Translations under genes and position numbers: made by a program
Shown here: one piece after another, positions 14,521-22,216 of the stretch
Position numbering within the stretch: position 1 is the first letter of the stretch
How the letters are laid out: each line of letters starts with the position of its first letter
Notes under the pieces: model-generated
What the model saw: only the letters and a program-made list of their open reading frames with translations
Databases searched by the model: none
Told to the model about the DNA's origin: nothing
Virus record (IMG/VR): IMGVR_UViG_3300025070_002351
Coordinates: 1-29,705 of that record
DNA from: a virus
Direction: 5' to 3' (one strand)
Length of the DNA stretch: 29,705 nucleotides

Positions 14521-15723
14521 CTATTTATCTATTTGATTGTTTTCAAAGTAATTGTTAATGTTGTCAAGTATAGTATCTTCTTCTAGATGCAATTTAAAGG
14601 TATTGTAATTGTGTATTAAAACATCTTTCATATCGTAAATAATATCTACCCATTGCTCATCAGAATACTCAGTCAATTCTTTGTATAACCTACATAATTC
14701 GTTCATTCGTGCTTCATTATCAGTTATGCCGTCGTATTCTTCTGACCACCATTTATCAAAAGTTTTAAATCCCTTATCTTTTAATAATTGTAAGGAGCCA
14801 GGTGTTGCACAATATACAAATGGTTTAACATTTTTAAAAGACTGAGATGCCTTTTCTGTTAAAATAACAGGTCCGTTTTCTATAAATCTTGTTTCTGTAC
14901 TAAAATCAACATAGGAGTTTGTTGCAAGAGTTTGGTAACGTTCAAATGCTCCACTCCAATTACCTTCTTGTGGATTTAAATCTGTATTAAAAGGAAGTAA
15001 ATGCTCAAACGGATATGTTTTTGTTGTGTACCGTCTTAATTCTTCTACAGTACAGGCAAGTGTATGATGATTACTTTTAAGTAAATTGTTTTGAAAAGCA
15101 TAATTAAATAAATTTAATCTATGTTCTCTTGGTTTGTTATTAAGACATAATATTTTAAATTGTCTTTTAGTATGAGATTTAATTTGTTTAATTTTATCAT
15201 CTAAAATATTAGGATTATAAGAAACCTTAGAGTAAAACAAATAATGTATAGGGATATATGTAAAGTCTAAAGAATTTATATTATAATAATATCCTAATAC
15301 TATAAACCTTTCTTTACTTAAATTATATTTTTTAATTGTATTAATTAGAATCTTATGGAAAAATAAATCATTTTTTTGTGTACTACTTACATCAGGTAGT
15401 AAATCATCTATAATTGTATCTATAACAATATTGTAATTGCTATCATTAACAATATGATCGGGTATTGTAAAATAAAAATTTTCTGTTACTATGTTCTCTA
15501 TGATAAGTTCATTACTAAATTGTATGTGATAAATTAACTTGTCTATGTTTTTGAAAAAATCATATCTATTAAATATACCACTCTCAATAGCATATTTTTT
15601 ATAAGAGTCTTCTGAAGTAAATGCTAATGGAAGATGTTTATGCCTATATGTTTTAATAATGTCTTCTTGGGAATATCCGTTAGGAATAGTTATATCTTTT
15701 CCTTTAAAGTTAAAAGTTGCCAT
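14521..15723 (-). CDS. TEK-motif protein, glycosyltransferase-like (paralogue 2)
   Basis: A 400-residue protein that shares its C-terminal block with the gene at 8826-9854: ILTEKASQSFKNVKPFVYCA, then GSLQLLKDKGFKTFDKWW and an acidic helix. The N-terminal half, rich in Asn, Ile, Tyr and Lys, is unlike any family I can name, apart from a possible DNA/nucleotide-sugar transferase fold. Base composition is notably AT-rich. The ATG overlaps the large terminase stop as TAATG. Position after the terminase in the late block supports a role in virion or surface modification, but no activity is shown. Confidence 0.6.
   Translation of the reverse strand: MATFNFKGKDITIPNGYSQEDIIKTYRHKHLPLAFTSEDSYKKYAIESGIFNRYDFFKNIDKLIYHIQFSNELIIENIVTENFYFTIPDHIVNDSNYNIVIDTIIDDLLPDVSSTQKNDLFFHKILINTIKKYNLSKERFIVLGYYYNINSLDFTYIPIHYLFYSKVSYNPNILDDKIKQIKSHTKRQFKILCLNNKPREHRLNLFNYAFQNNLLKSNHHTLACTVEELRRYTTKTYPFEHLLPFNTDLNPQEGNWSGAFERYQTLATNSYVDFSTETRFIENGPVILTEKASQSFKNVKPFVYCATPGSLQLLKDKGFKTFDKWWSEEYDGITDNEARMNELCRLYKELTEYSDEQWVDIIYDMKDVLIHNYNTFKLHLEEDTILDNINNYFENNQIDK
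14522..14529 (-). promoter_or_regulatory. Late promoter box GATAAATA abutting the start at 14516
   Basis: The box is followed by GTATT and then the ATG, a 5-bp gap. It matches the cyanophage/T4 late motif NATAAATA. It lies at the stop of the preceding gene. Confidence 0.65.
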
Positions 15724-17306
15724 TAGATAAGTGGCATAGGTTGATCCCAGTCGTCGTCATCATCTGAATTAAAGTCGTCCCAACCAAGACCACTATTTAC
15801 AGCATTGTAAACATCATCTTCAAAGGTGCTTATAAAATCTATCATTCTAAGTCCTAAAGTAAGACTCATAACTAAATCGTCTGATTGTCCAGGCTTTGCT
15901 TTAAAGGTATTTGCTGTGGATACAAAGTTTTTTAACTCACTCATTAACATTTTACTGCCTAGTTTTATCTTATCATGTTCTATTAATCGTTTAAGATTTA
16001 AACAAGACTCTATCTTTGTTTTATGTGTTGTATAATAACCTCTGCGACCTTTCTTTCCTTGTACTTTCTTTGGTTCATGTAGCATTTCTCCAGGGAAATT
16101 TTCCTCCCCAGTATCTCTAATTACTACTAATGCCGCCTCTCCAATAGCATTGTTTTCCACACTCCAATAAATTTGTGGTGCACCTTGGTCTTTTATATAT
16201 TGCATTACTTCCATACAGACCTTTATCTGCCCTTCTATAGGAGTTTTATTGTGGCACCACTCTGCTACTTGTACCATACTAGGAAGTTCCATAACCTGTA
16301 TTGCGGCATTGTCTCCGCCTGTACCAGTACTTGGATCTAGTGATAATACATAAATTCCCTCTGGTGTTGGATGTTTATACCATCTGACTTGTCCACTTTT
16401 AAGTATAGGTTCTTTACCATTCATTTCTAATAACTTTAATGGATCTATTAATGTTTCATCATATATTACAAATTCACATTCGTGTTCACGTTTAAAACGT
16501 TCTTCGCCAATTCTTCCTCTTTCTTCTGTTGCCCATATGGCATCTCTATCTGGGTGCTGGTCCCAGATTGCTAACATAGGCTTAAATCCATTTACACCTA
16601 CATCTTGCTCATTACCATGTTCATCAAAAAGTTTATTTGCTTGATTCCATATCATAGCAAATGTGTCTTCATCACTATTAGGTGTTGATGTAATAATACA
16701 TTTACCACCAGTTGCCAATGTAGGCGATAAAGAAGTCCAGAATTCACTCGCAATTCGTTGTGGTACAAATGCAAACTCATCTAAGTATACTAATGTAAGT
16801 GACATACCCCTACCAGTATTTTCTGTTGTTGTACTTGCTACTATTCTACTTCCATTATCAAACGACATAGAACCTTTATTGTATTCTGTTACACCGGCTC
16901 TAATATGATCTGGTACACTTTCGTATGCGTATCTAATACGTTGCATAATTTCCTGAGCACCTGCTTGTTTGTGAGCCGCAACTAATATTGTACTATCAGG
17001 CTTAAACATAGCATACCACAGCAAGTATCCTGCGGCTACAGTAGTTTTACCCATCTGTCTACCCAGCATGTTTATACTGTATCTGTAATTATTATAGTTT
17101 TCTATTAGATCTAACTGATATTTAAAAGGGTCAAAATCTATACCACCTTTTGTAGGATGTTGTATTTTTACATGATTAGTCATAAAATACAGAGGGCCAC
17201 CCACAGGATCTGCACAATTTTTGAAATCTTGAATAGTATCTGGGGTATATGCGACCTTGCTATAGCCTTGTTTAACCAGACTGGTATCTGCTGTTCCTCG
17301 TGCCAT
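15723..17306 (-). CDS. 17: Terminase large subunit gp17
   Basis: The DNA-packaging motor and headful nuclease, 527 residues (T4 gp17 is 610). The ATPase half has Walker A GRQMGKT (82-88), Walker B TLVYLDEF (171-178) and the coupling motif IITSTPN (204-210). The C-terminal RNase-H-like nuclease has acidic residues at D324 (LSLDPSTGTGG), E384 (WSVENNAIGE) and D476/D477 (QSDDLVMSL), in line with the T4 D-E-D triad. A perfect TATAAATA late box ends 5 bp before the ATG. Unlike T4, gp16 is not immediately upstream but separated by three minus-strand genes and the plus-strand mini-gene. Confidence 0.96.
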   Translation of the reverse strand: MARGTADTSLVKQGYSKVAYTPDTIQDFKNCADPVGGPLYFMTNHVKIQHPTKGGIDFDPFKYQLDLIENYNNYRYSINMLGRQMGKTTVAAGYLLWYAMFKPDSTILVAAHKQAGAQEIMQRIRYAYESVPDHIRAGVTEYNKGSMSFDNGSRIVASTTTENTGRGMSLTLVYLDEFAFVPQRIASEFWTSLSPTLATGGKCIITSTPNSDEDTFAMIWNQANKLFDEHGNEQDVGVNGFKPMLAIWDQHPDRDAIWATEERGRIGEERFKREHECEFVIYDETLIDPLKLLEMNGKEPILKSGQVRWYKHPTPEGIYVLSLDPSTGTGGDNAAIQVMELPSMVQVAEWCHNKTPIEGQIKVCMEVMQYIKDQGAPQIYWSVENNAIGEAALVVIRDTGEENFPGEMLHEPKKVQGKKGRRGYYTTHKTKIESCLNLKRLIEHDKIKLGSKMLMSELKNFVSTANTFKAKPGQSDDLVMSLTLGLRMIDFISTFEDDVYNAVNSGLGWDDFNSDDDDDWDQPMPLI

Positions 17307-17311
17307 ATTAC

Positions 17312-17319
17312 TATTTATA
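17312..17319 (-). promoter_or_regulatory. Late promoter box TATAAATA abutting the gp17 start
   Basis: Exact T4 late consensus on the minus strand, followed by GTAAT and the gp17 ATG (5-bp gap). No ribosome-binding site fits between box and start. It overlaps the 3' end of the preceding SGNH-like gene. Confidence 0.75.
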
Positions 17320-18190
17320 CAGTAATTATACTTGGATTTGGTTTTTTGTGTAGATTATGTTTTAATATCCAGTCATATAGATGTTGAGCTATAGCCATAT
17401 GCCCTAATTTATCAGGATGTACTGTATATTCTTCAATAGAATATTTTTTAGAGATGGCTTTACCTGAAAAGGCACTTAAAGGAATAACTCTTTTATCTTT
17501 TGTTAATGATCTTAAAGTTTGATCTATGAAGGGTTTTTCTGGAGCATCATCAGATACAGCGGCAGAATATATTAAAAAAGGAATATTTCGTTTGATTAAA
17601 AAATTTTTTATTAGGGAAAGATTTTTATACATATATTCTAAATGCTCTACATAATTTGTAAATCGTGTGAGAAGCCATTGTGTTGCAAATTCCTTAACTT
17701 TTTTTACATCATCCGCATCAATATGTTCTTCAGGTACACTTACAAACAAAGGTTCTTGTATGTCTAGATAATCAGTACTTTTCCTAACGTAAGAAATCAT
17801 ATATCCAAAGCCACCTGTTTCGTTATTATTAACTTCTGTTCCTTTTGCCATAACAACAGGAGTAATATCTTGATTTTTAAATATACCGTCTCTTGCCTTA
17901 ACTGTTCCTATACTTCTATATGTAATATAAGAATACTCTGCGACAACAAATAGTCTATCAAATGTTTTGAATTTATTATAATACTGATTACAGAAATTTT
18001 GTATATCGAATACTTGCATGTCGCAAGGTTTGGCAACTAAGGAATGATTCCATAAATTATTACAATTAGTTAAATTTGCAAATTCATCTACCCAAGAATA
18101 GGTATCTGTTGTTTTAAATAGACTTCTTTCGTGACCTTTACCCCATCCTGAGGCATAACTTGTTCCGTCTACATATAGATCGGTAAACAT
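17315..18190 (-). CDS. SGNH/GDSL-hydrolase-like protein
   Basis: A 291-residue protein with a degenerate SGNH pattern. Block I near the N terminus is YVDGTSYASGWG, with a Ser in the position of the catalytic Ser of GDS. Near the C terminus is VHPDKLGHMAIAQHLYDWI, which matches the HP..GH..IA element of block V. The Asp normally three residues before the block V His is not obvious, so the catalytic triad may be incomplete. Such enzymes deacylate or deacetylate glycans and lipids. In this late-gene place, with a TEK-motif protein two genes away, modification of a surface glycan is plausible. The start ATG is 4 bases from the preceding stop without a clear ribosome-binding site. Confidence 0.6.
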   Translation of the reverse strand: MFTDLYVDGTSYASGWGKGHERSLFKTTDTYSWVDEFANLTNCNNLWNHSLVAKPCDMQVFDIQNFCNQYYNKFKTFDRLFVVAEYSYITYRSIGTVKARDGIFKNQDITPVVMAKGTEVNNNETGGFGYMISYVRKSTDYLDIQEPLFVSVPEEHIDADDVKKVKEFATQWLLTRFTNYVEHLEYMYKNLSLIKNFLIKRNIPFLIYSAAVSDDAPEKPFIDQTLRSLTKDKRVIPLSAFSGKAISKKYSIEEYTVHPDKLGHMAIAQHLYDWILKHNLHKKPNPSIITV

Positions 18191-18194
18191 GAAT

Positions 18195-19457
18195 TTATGA
18201 AAGTCGTTTTGCTAATTTATCTTTGATGTAGTTTACTAAAACTTCTTTATCTGTTGAGTATGAAGCGTCTGCATCGCTAGTGCCACATGGTGATTCTTCA
18301 TCACTATCAGGCTCTACTACTTGTACTTCAGGTTCATCATGTGCTTCTGGTTCGTCGTCTGCTTCTGGTTCATCTTTATACATGTCTTGTGGTAAAGTAA
18401 GTCCTGCCATTTTAAGTACTTTTGCAAGTTCTTGCATATCATCGCCACTTGCTTCTATACTTACAGAACCTTTATCAGTATTTTTATGTTGCTTAAATTC
18501 TACTGAACCTTCAACATGTTCAGGGGAATCTGCATCACCATAAGCATCACTCATTGCTTCTGAAAGTCCTGCTAACATTTTTAATTCGTCTAAATTAATT
18601 GCTTCTATTTCCATACCTTCTTCTATATCTGCTAGTTTGACTTTTACTACTTTTCCATCATCTGTTTGAACAATAGCCTCATCATCTGCTTTAGGCATAG
18701 TAGAATTAATAACTCTAACTTGTCCTAAATCTTTATGTGTTTTTTGCTGTCCTACATCTTCAGGACCTTGATCAGGTTGATCAGGTTGTTGTGGTTCTTG
18801 TGGTTCTACTTCTGGTTCTACATCTTGTGCAAATTTTTCTTTATGTCTTGATATACTATCAACTGCATCTGAACCAGTTAAACTATCTAGAACAGGTTTA
18901 ATGAACTGAAAAAACGGTTGTGCATGTGAAGGTGGAATTCCTTCTCCTTTCTTCATCATACCGTAAGCCATCATTACCTTTTGTGTTAATGCAGTATCAT
19001 CTCCTACCATTTTTTGCACAGCCTCTCTAGACAGTTCTTCTTCTATAGATTCTATTTGTCCGGAAGCAATTTCGTTAGGCCCTGGTATTTTACCACCATC
19101 AGGATCATTAATGCCCATATCTGATCTTGTTTTACCTTGTCTTTGCCATGCAGGTACATCAAGATCTTTTTGCATTGATGCTTGTTTATCGGCTACTACT
19201 TTACTTGATATTTTATTCAACTGTATTAACTTAGGTAAATGTCCTGCTTGAATCATTGGGTCTAAAAGACCTAGTAATATTTCTATTTGTTCTGATTCTG
19301 CGGCTGGTAGTGCCTTACCTTGCTGTAAATGAGTTCTAGCACTTTGTAATCTACTAGTAATTAGGCCAGCCATTTCTGCTCCGCCTAATGTTCTAATTCT
19401 ACTTATATCAGTAGTCTTCATTACTGGTTCAGCCTCTATAATTTTCTTATCTGACAT
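18195..19457 (-). CDS. Probable virion protein with acidic Pro/Glu repeats
   Basis: A 420-residue acidic protein of unknown function. The N-terminal half is helical. The middle (about 213-237) is rich in Pro, Gln, Glu and Asp (PQEPQQPDQPDQGPED). Near the C terminus is a triple DEPEA-type repeat (about 364-380). A short LDELKMLAGL segment occurs near 288, a type I associate with virion structural proteins of marine myoviruses. The start has an AGAGGT ribosome-binding site. It lies in the late block between a 231-aa protein and the SGNH-like gene. Low-complexity acidic linkers suggest a flexible structural or prohead role. Confidence 0.65.
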   Translation of the reverse strand: MSDKKIIEAEPVMKTTDISRIRTLGGAEMAGLITSRLQSARTHLQQGKALPAAESEQIEILLGLLDPMIQAGHLPKLIQLNKISSKVVADKQASMQKDLDVPAWQRQGKTRSDMGINDPDGGKIPGPNEIASGQIESIEEELSREAVQKMVGDDTALTQKVMMAYGMMKKGEGIPPSHAQPFFQFIKPVLDSLTGSDAVDSISRHKEKFAQDVEPEVEPQEPQQPDQPDQGPEDVGQQKTHKDLGQVRVINSTMPKADDEAIVQTDDGKVVKVKLADIEEGMEIEAINLDELKMLAGLSEAMSDAYGDADSPEHVEGSVEFKQHKNTDKGSVSIEASGDDMQELAKVLKMAGLTLPQDMYKDEPEADDEPEAHDEPEVQVVEPDSDEESPCGTSDADASYSTDKEVLVNYIKDKLAKRLS

Positions 19458-19459
19458 TG

Positions 19460-20155
19460 TTACGACCTCTTACTACTTTGAGAAATAACATCAACAGTTT
19501 TACTTGATTCTGTACCTCTACCCATATTCGGTAATCCGTGTATTTGAGCACCTAGTTCTGCTAAGTCATCGCCCATTAATTCGTCTTTACTAGGATAGTT
19601 ACGGAAATAGTCTGCGCCTTTCTCTGCTTTAATTTTTGCTAATTCCTCTAAAAACTTTTTATTATATTCTTCACCAAAGAAGTTTGCTTTAAAATCAACA
19701 TCTGCATTTTCATTTTCGTAATGTTCCATACTTTCATCGTTGAGTAGTGCATCTTCTTCTGAAACTTGTCTGTCTACATCTTCTTTTGCTCTAAGTTCTG
19801 CCATTTCAGATTCTATTCTTCTAGGATCTTTAACACCATAAGCAAGGACTCTTTCGTGATCCATACCTAAATTAACAGCCAACCATACTTCTAATATTCT
19901 TTCGTTGACTGGGTACTTTAAAATAATATCTGTACTACATACCTCTGATGTACATTGTGTACCTTTTGCTCTATAAAATTCTTTTGGATTCTCTTCTATA
20001 GGTGTTCTTTTAAATGGTGTAGCACTGACAAGGTTATATTTGTCTAGACATTTTTCTAACATGTCCATTTGTTCAGAACCACAATCAGCGGCAAACTTTA
20101 CTCTGTAGCCGTACTCTTTGTTGAATGATTCTGTTATATAGTCTTTAAGTTTCAT
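19460..20155 (-). CDS. Conserved late protein, function unknown
   Basis: A 231-residue protein beginning MKLKDYITESFNKEYGYRVKF, with a Cys-bearing centre (GTQCTSEVCSTD) and a charged helical C-terminal half. I recall the N-terminal element in structural proteins of marine T4-like phages, but no role is known to me. A late box lies 33 bp upstream (20189-20196). The 3' end is 2 bases from the next gene, so the two are probably co-translated. Divergent from it on the plus strand is the mini-gene at 20227. Confidence 0.65.
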   Translation of the reverse strand: MKLKDYITESFNKEYGYRVKFAADCGSEQMDMLEKCLDKYNLVSATPFKRTPIEENPKEFYRAKGTQCTSEVCSTDIILKYPVNERILEVWLAVNLGMDHERVLAYGVKDPRRIESEMAELRAKEDVDRQVSEEDALLNDESMEHYENENADVDFKANFFGEEYNKKFLEELAKIKAEKGADYFRNYPSKDELMGDDLAELGAQIHGLPNMGRGTESSKTVDVISQSSKRS

Positions 20156-20188
20156 ATTTAAACTCCGTTTAAACTTCGTTGTTACACT

Positions 20189-20196
20189 TATTTATC
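20189..20196 (-). promoter_or_regulatory. Late promoter box GATAAATA upstream of 20155
   Basis: Minus-strand late-like box, 33 bp before the ATG, in a non-coding gap shared with the divergent plus-strand mini-gene. Confidence 0.65.
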
Positions 20197-20213
20197 AGAA
20201 TACAGATATTTTT

Positions 20214-20221
20214 GCTAAATA
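20214..20221 (+). promoter_or_regulatory. Late-like box GCTAAATA for the plus-strand mini-gene
   Basis: Plus-strand GCTAAATA followed by ATTGC and an ATG: the same 5-bp gap seen at four minus-strand late genes. It is 17 bp from the divergent minus-strand late box. Confidence 0.5.
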
Positions 20222-20226
20222 ATTGC

Positions 20227-20337
20227 ATGTCAAAAATAAAAGTAAAAGAACCTCAACATCCTACAGAAGGAGAATACACTTTAGATCAATACGGTGAACT
20301 TGTAGTTTTTAAAAATGGAGAATGGGTAAGGCCTTAA
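20227..20337 (+). CDS. 36-residue plus-strand mini-protein
   Basis: The only plausible plus-strand gene in the window. It encodes 36 residues, starting MSKIKVKEPQHPTEGEYTL and ending VVFKNGEWVRP. It lies in a gap between two minus-strand genes and not over a longer gene, so it is not a shadow frame. A late-like box ends 5 bp before its ATG. Its stop codon overlaps the stop of the convergent small-terminase gene in the shared palindrome TTAA (20334-20337). The sequence pattern, a Lys/Pro-rich start then an amphipathic stretch, resembles small phage decoration or beta-hairpin proteins, but I cannot name a family. Confidence 0.6.
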   Translation: MSKIKVKEPQHPTEGEYTLDQYGELVVFKNGEWVRP

Positions 20338-20816
20338 TTTTCGCCTTTAATTATTTTTAATAGATCGTTTCTATCAAATACAGTTGCTTGAACGGCTTCA
20401 GTTTCTGTACCCTTATTATCAAACTTATCTATTCTTGCTTTCTTAAGCATTAAGTCTATTTGTTGTAACTTTGCTTTTGTTTTAGCATCACTGGCATCTA
20501 AGGCAATCTTTAACATGTTACTTGCTTCTGCAAATACTTTACCAGCCGCCATATCACTAACATTCATACCTAAACTCATTAGTTGCTCATAACTTTCTAT
20601 AGCCTTTTTGGCTATGTCATTCATTTCACCTTCGTGATCTTCTAAACCCTTAATTTCTTTAAATGCTAAATTTATTTTATCACTTACCGACAGAGCATTT
20701 TGCGTCTCTTCTATTATTTCCTGTGTTTCTTCCACACTAGGAACTTCCTCTATTTCTGTTTTAGTAACTTCTTCTAAAGGGGGCAGATTAAACTCTTCTT
20801 CTAGTTTTTTAGTCAT
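20334..20816 (-). CDS. 16: Terminase small subunit gp16
   Basis: A 160-residue helical protein with the plan of T4 gp16. The acidic N-terminal third (residues about 1-45) is followed by a coiled-coil central region (about 60-130, with AKKAIESYEQLMSLG and VFAEASNMLKIALDAS) and a short C-terminal tail (FDRNDLLKIIKGEN). gp16 oligomerises on DNA and stimulates the gp17 ATPase during packaging initiation. A late box (AATAAATA) ends 5 bp before the ATG. In T4 the gene is directly before gp17; here other genes intervene. Confidence 0.75.
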   Translation of the reverse strand: MTKKLEEEFNLPPLEEVTKTEIEEVPSVEETQEIIEETQNALSVSDKINLAFKEIKGLEDHEGEMNDIAKKAIESYEQLMSLGMNVSDMAAGKVFAEASNMLKIALDASDAKTKAKLQQIDLMLKKARIDKFDNKGTETEAVQATVFDRNDLLKIIKGEN

Positions 20817-20820
20817 ACTA

Positions 20821-21312
20821 CTATTTATTGGATTGTAATTGCCAAACGTTCAAGTGCTGGTCGCCTCTTACTAATGCGGCTGTGAATCTGCCTACACCGT
20901 AATCTATTGCGCCATCTACCATTACACTAGGCTTTGCTGTAGAAGGGTCCATTTTAGAATATTGATCATATCGTTTAGGATTTTTTTCAAAGTTTTTATT
21001 TACAGAATTAGGTATTTGAGAATTCGGATGATTTTGTTTTATTTTATCTAGTATGTCCTGAGGTAAATTTTTCATTTGAAGTAGATTATTTTTATGCTTT
21101 AATAATGTTTCTACAGGCATTTTTACTGGTGTTGGGCTAATTAATTTTAAATTAGTTATAGTTTGTACGGCATCTTTACCTGCTGTGGGATCTTTCATAA
21201 TCCATTCATCTTCTATTTCTTTTACAAGTTCTGCTGGCCATTTTTTATCTATCATTATTTTTCTTATAATGTACCTATGGTCAATTGATTTTGCTATTTC
21301 AAATATTTTCAT
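20821..21312 (-). CDS. Conserved late protein, ParB-like segment
   Basis: A 163-residue protein beginning MKIFEIAKSIDHRYIIRKIM. Near the C terminus is DPSTAKPSVMVDGAIDYGVGR followed by FTAALVRGDQHLNVW, a segment whose pattern (PSVMVDG.I.YGVGR..AAL..GD) resembles the ParB/Srx fold. No nuclease residues are evident. The start overlaps the gp4 stop as ATGA, so expression depends on gp4 reading. Place between gp4 and gp16 suggests a packaging or head-completion accessory, which is inference only. Confidence 0.65.
   Translation of the reverse strand: MKIFEIAKSIDHRYIIRKIMIDKKWPAELVKEIEDEWIMKDPTAGKDAVQTITNLKLISPTPVKMPVETLLKHKNNLLQMKNLPQDILDKIKQNHPNSQIPNSVNKNFEKNPKRYDQYSKMDPSTAKPSVMVDGAIDYGVGRFTAALVRGDQHLNVWQLQSNK
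20822..20829 (-). promoter_or_regulatory. Late promoter box AATAAATA abutting the gp16 start
   Basis: Minus-strand late-like box followed by GTAGT and the gp16 ATG (5-bp gap). It overlaps the stop of the upstream gene. Confidence 0.65.
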
Positions 21313-21779
21313 TTGACTCTTTTCTTAGCAATACGTTGTTTTTTATTACGAGGTTTTTTGTTAGAGAATATTTGATCTTCGTTGATAACTTTAAAACGTA
21401 TACCTTTGCGTTTACACCATTCTTGTGCCGCAGTCCACTTAGCGGCGTTTATATGCGTTTGTATGGCTTGTCCTCTGCTACGAGCATTCTCTAATGTAGT
21501 TTGATTAGCAGGTTTAATCTCTATTAGTTCTACATGTTCTGTACCATCTTTGTCTTGATACTGTATCATAAAGTCTGGAACATAGTTGTGATACTTGCCA
21601 TCAACAGGACTTCTATAAGGAATCTTTACATTTTCACTTGCCCATTTAAGTATATTAGGATGACTATCGCACATACGCATGAATGCCAACTCCCAACTGC
21701 TTCTGTATTTAGGTGGTTTGGAGCCTACAAACTTTGAGGTATTTGCAACTTCATATAAGCCTTGTTGATATTTGGCCAT
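21309..21779 (-). CDS. 4: Head completion protein gp4
   Basis: A 156-residue homologue of T4 gp4 (also called gp50), which acts on the packaged head before tail attachment. The N terminus (AKYQQGLYEVANTSKFVG) and YRSSWELAFMRMCD match the family. YVPDFMIQY followed by ELIEIKP is the typical PD-(D/E)xK nuclease centre, with D and E-x-K visible. The C terminus is basic. It is followed by the ParB-like gene in overlapping frame. Confidence 0.9.
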   Translation of the reverse strand: MAKYQQGLYEVANTSKFVGSKPPKYRSSWELAFMRMCDSHPNILKWASENVKIPYRSPVDGKYHNYVPDFMIQYQDKDGTEHVELIEIKPANQTTLENARSRGQAIQTHINAAKWTAAQEWCKRKGIRFKVINEDQIFSNKKPRNKKQRIAKKRVK

Positions 21780-21780
21780 G

Positions 21781-22215
21781 TTATGACTTTAAAAGTTTAC
21801 TTACTGGACTTTTAGAATTATTTTTAGGTGTAACTAAGTTTACTCTGTTACCATTGGGTCTTAATTCATTAATGGCATCATAGGCTTGTTTTGTTATATT
21901 TAAAGTGTTTTCATTTATACTAAAGAAATCCATTGGATTCATATTTTGTTGTTCTGCAACTTTTATAAGAACAACTGATAATGCCTTAGCATTGGCAGTC
22001 TTAAAACCTAATTTTTGCAATCTTAAAAATATTTGTTCTAATAATGGACCATTTAAAGTTTGTGCTGAGTTACTAGAAAAATCACCTAATATTTGAGAAC
22101 TTGCTTGAGGTAAAGGAAACTTAATAGTTGCATTTTCTAAAAATGTAGTCAACGTTGATTGTAATACTTTATATTCTATTTCATTTCCAAATGTATTATA
22201 TAATGACGTACTCAT
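21781..22215 (-). CDS. Conserved virion-type protein upstream of gp4
   Basis: A 144-residue protein ending with INELRPNGNRVNLVTPKNNSK and SPVSKLL. I recall this type of C terminus in small structural proteins of marine T4-like phages near gp4. Its T4 positional counterpart would be in the gp53 baseplate-wedge region, but I see no sequence match strong enough to assert that. A perfect TATAAATA box lies 12 bp before the ATG, so late expression is expected. The gap to the preceding structural gene is 1 base. Confidence 0.65.
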   Translation of the reverse strand: MSTSLYNTFGNEIEYKVLQSTLTTFLENATIKFPLPQASSQILGDFSSNSAQTLNGPLLEQIFLRLQKLGFKTANAKALSVVLIKVAEQQNMNPMDFFSINENTLNITKQAYDAINELRPNGNRVNLVTPKNNSKSPVSKLLKS

Positions 22216-22216
22216 A

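Noticed and set aside
18280-18543. 87-codon plus-strand open frame with Ser/Gly/Cys repeats
   Set aside because: It is the antisense of the DEPEA-type acidic repeats in the gene at 18195-19457.
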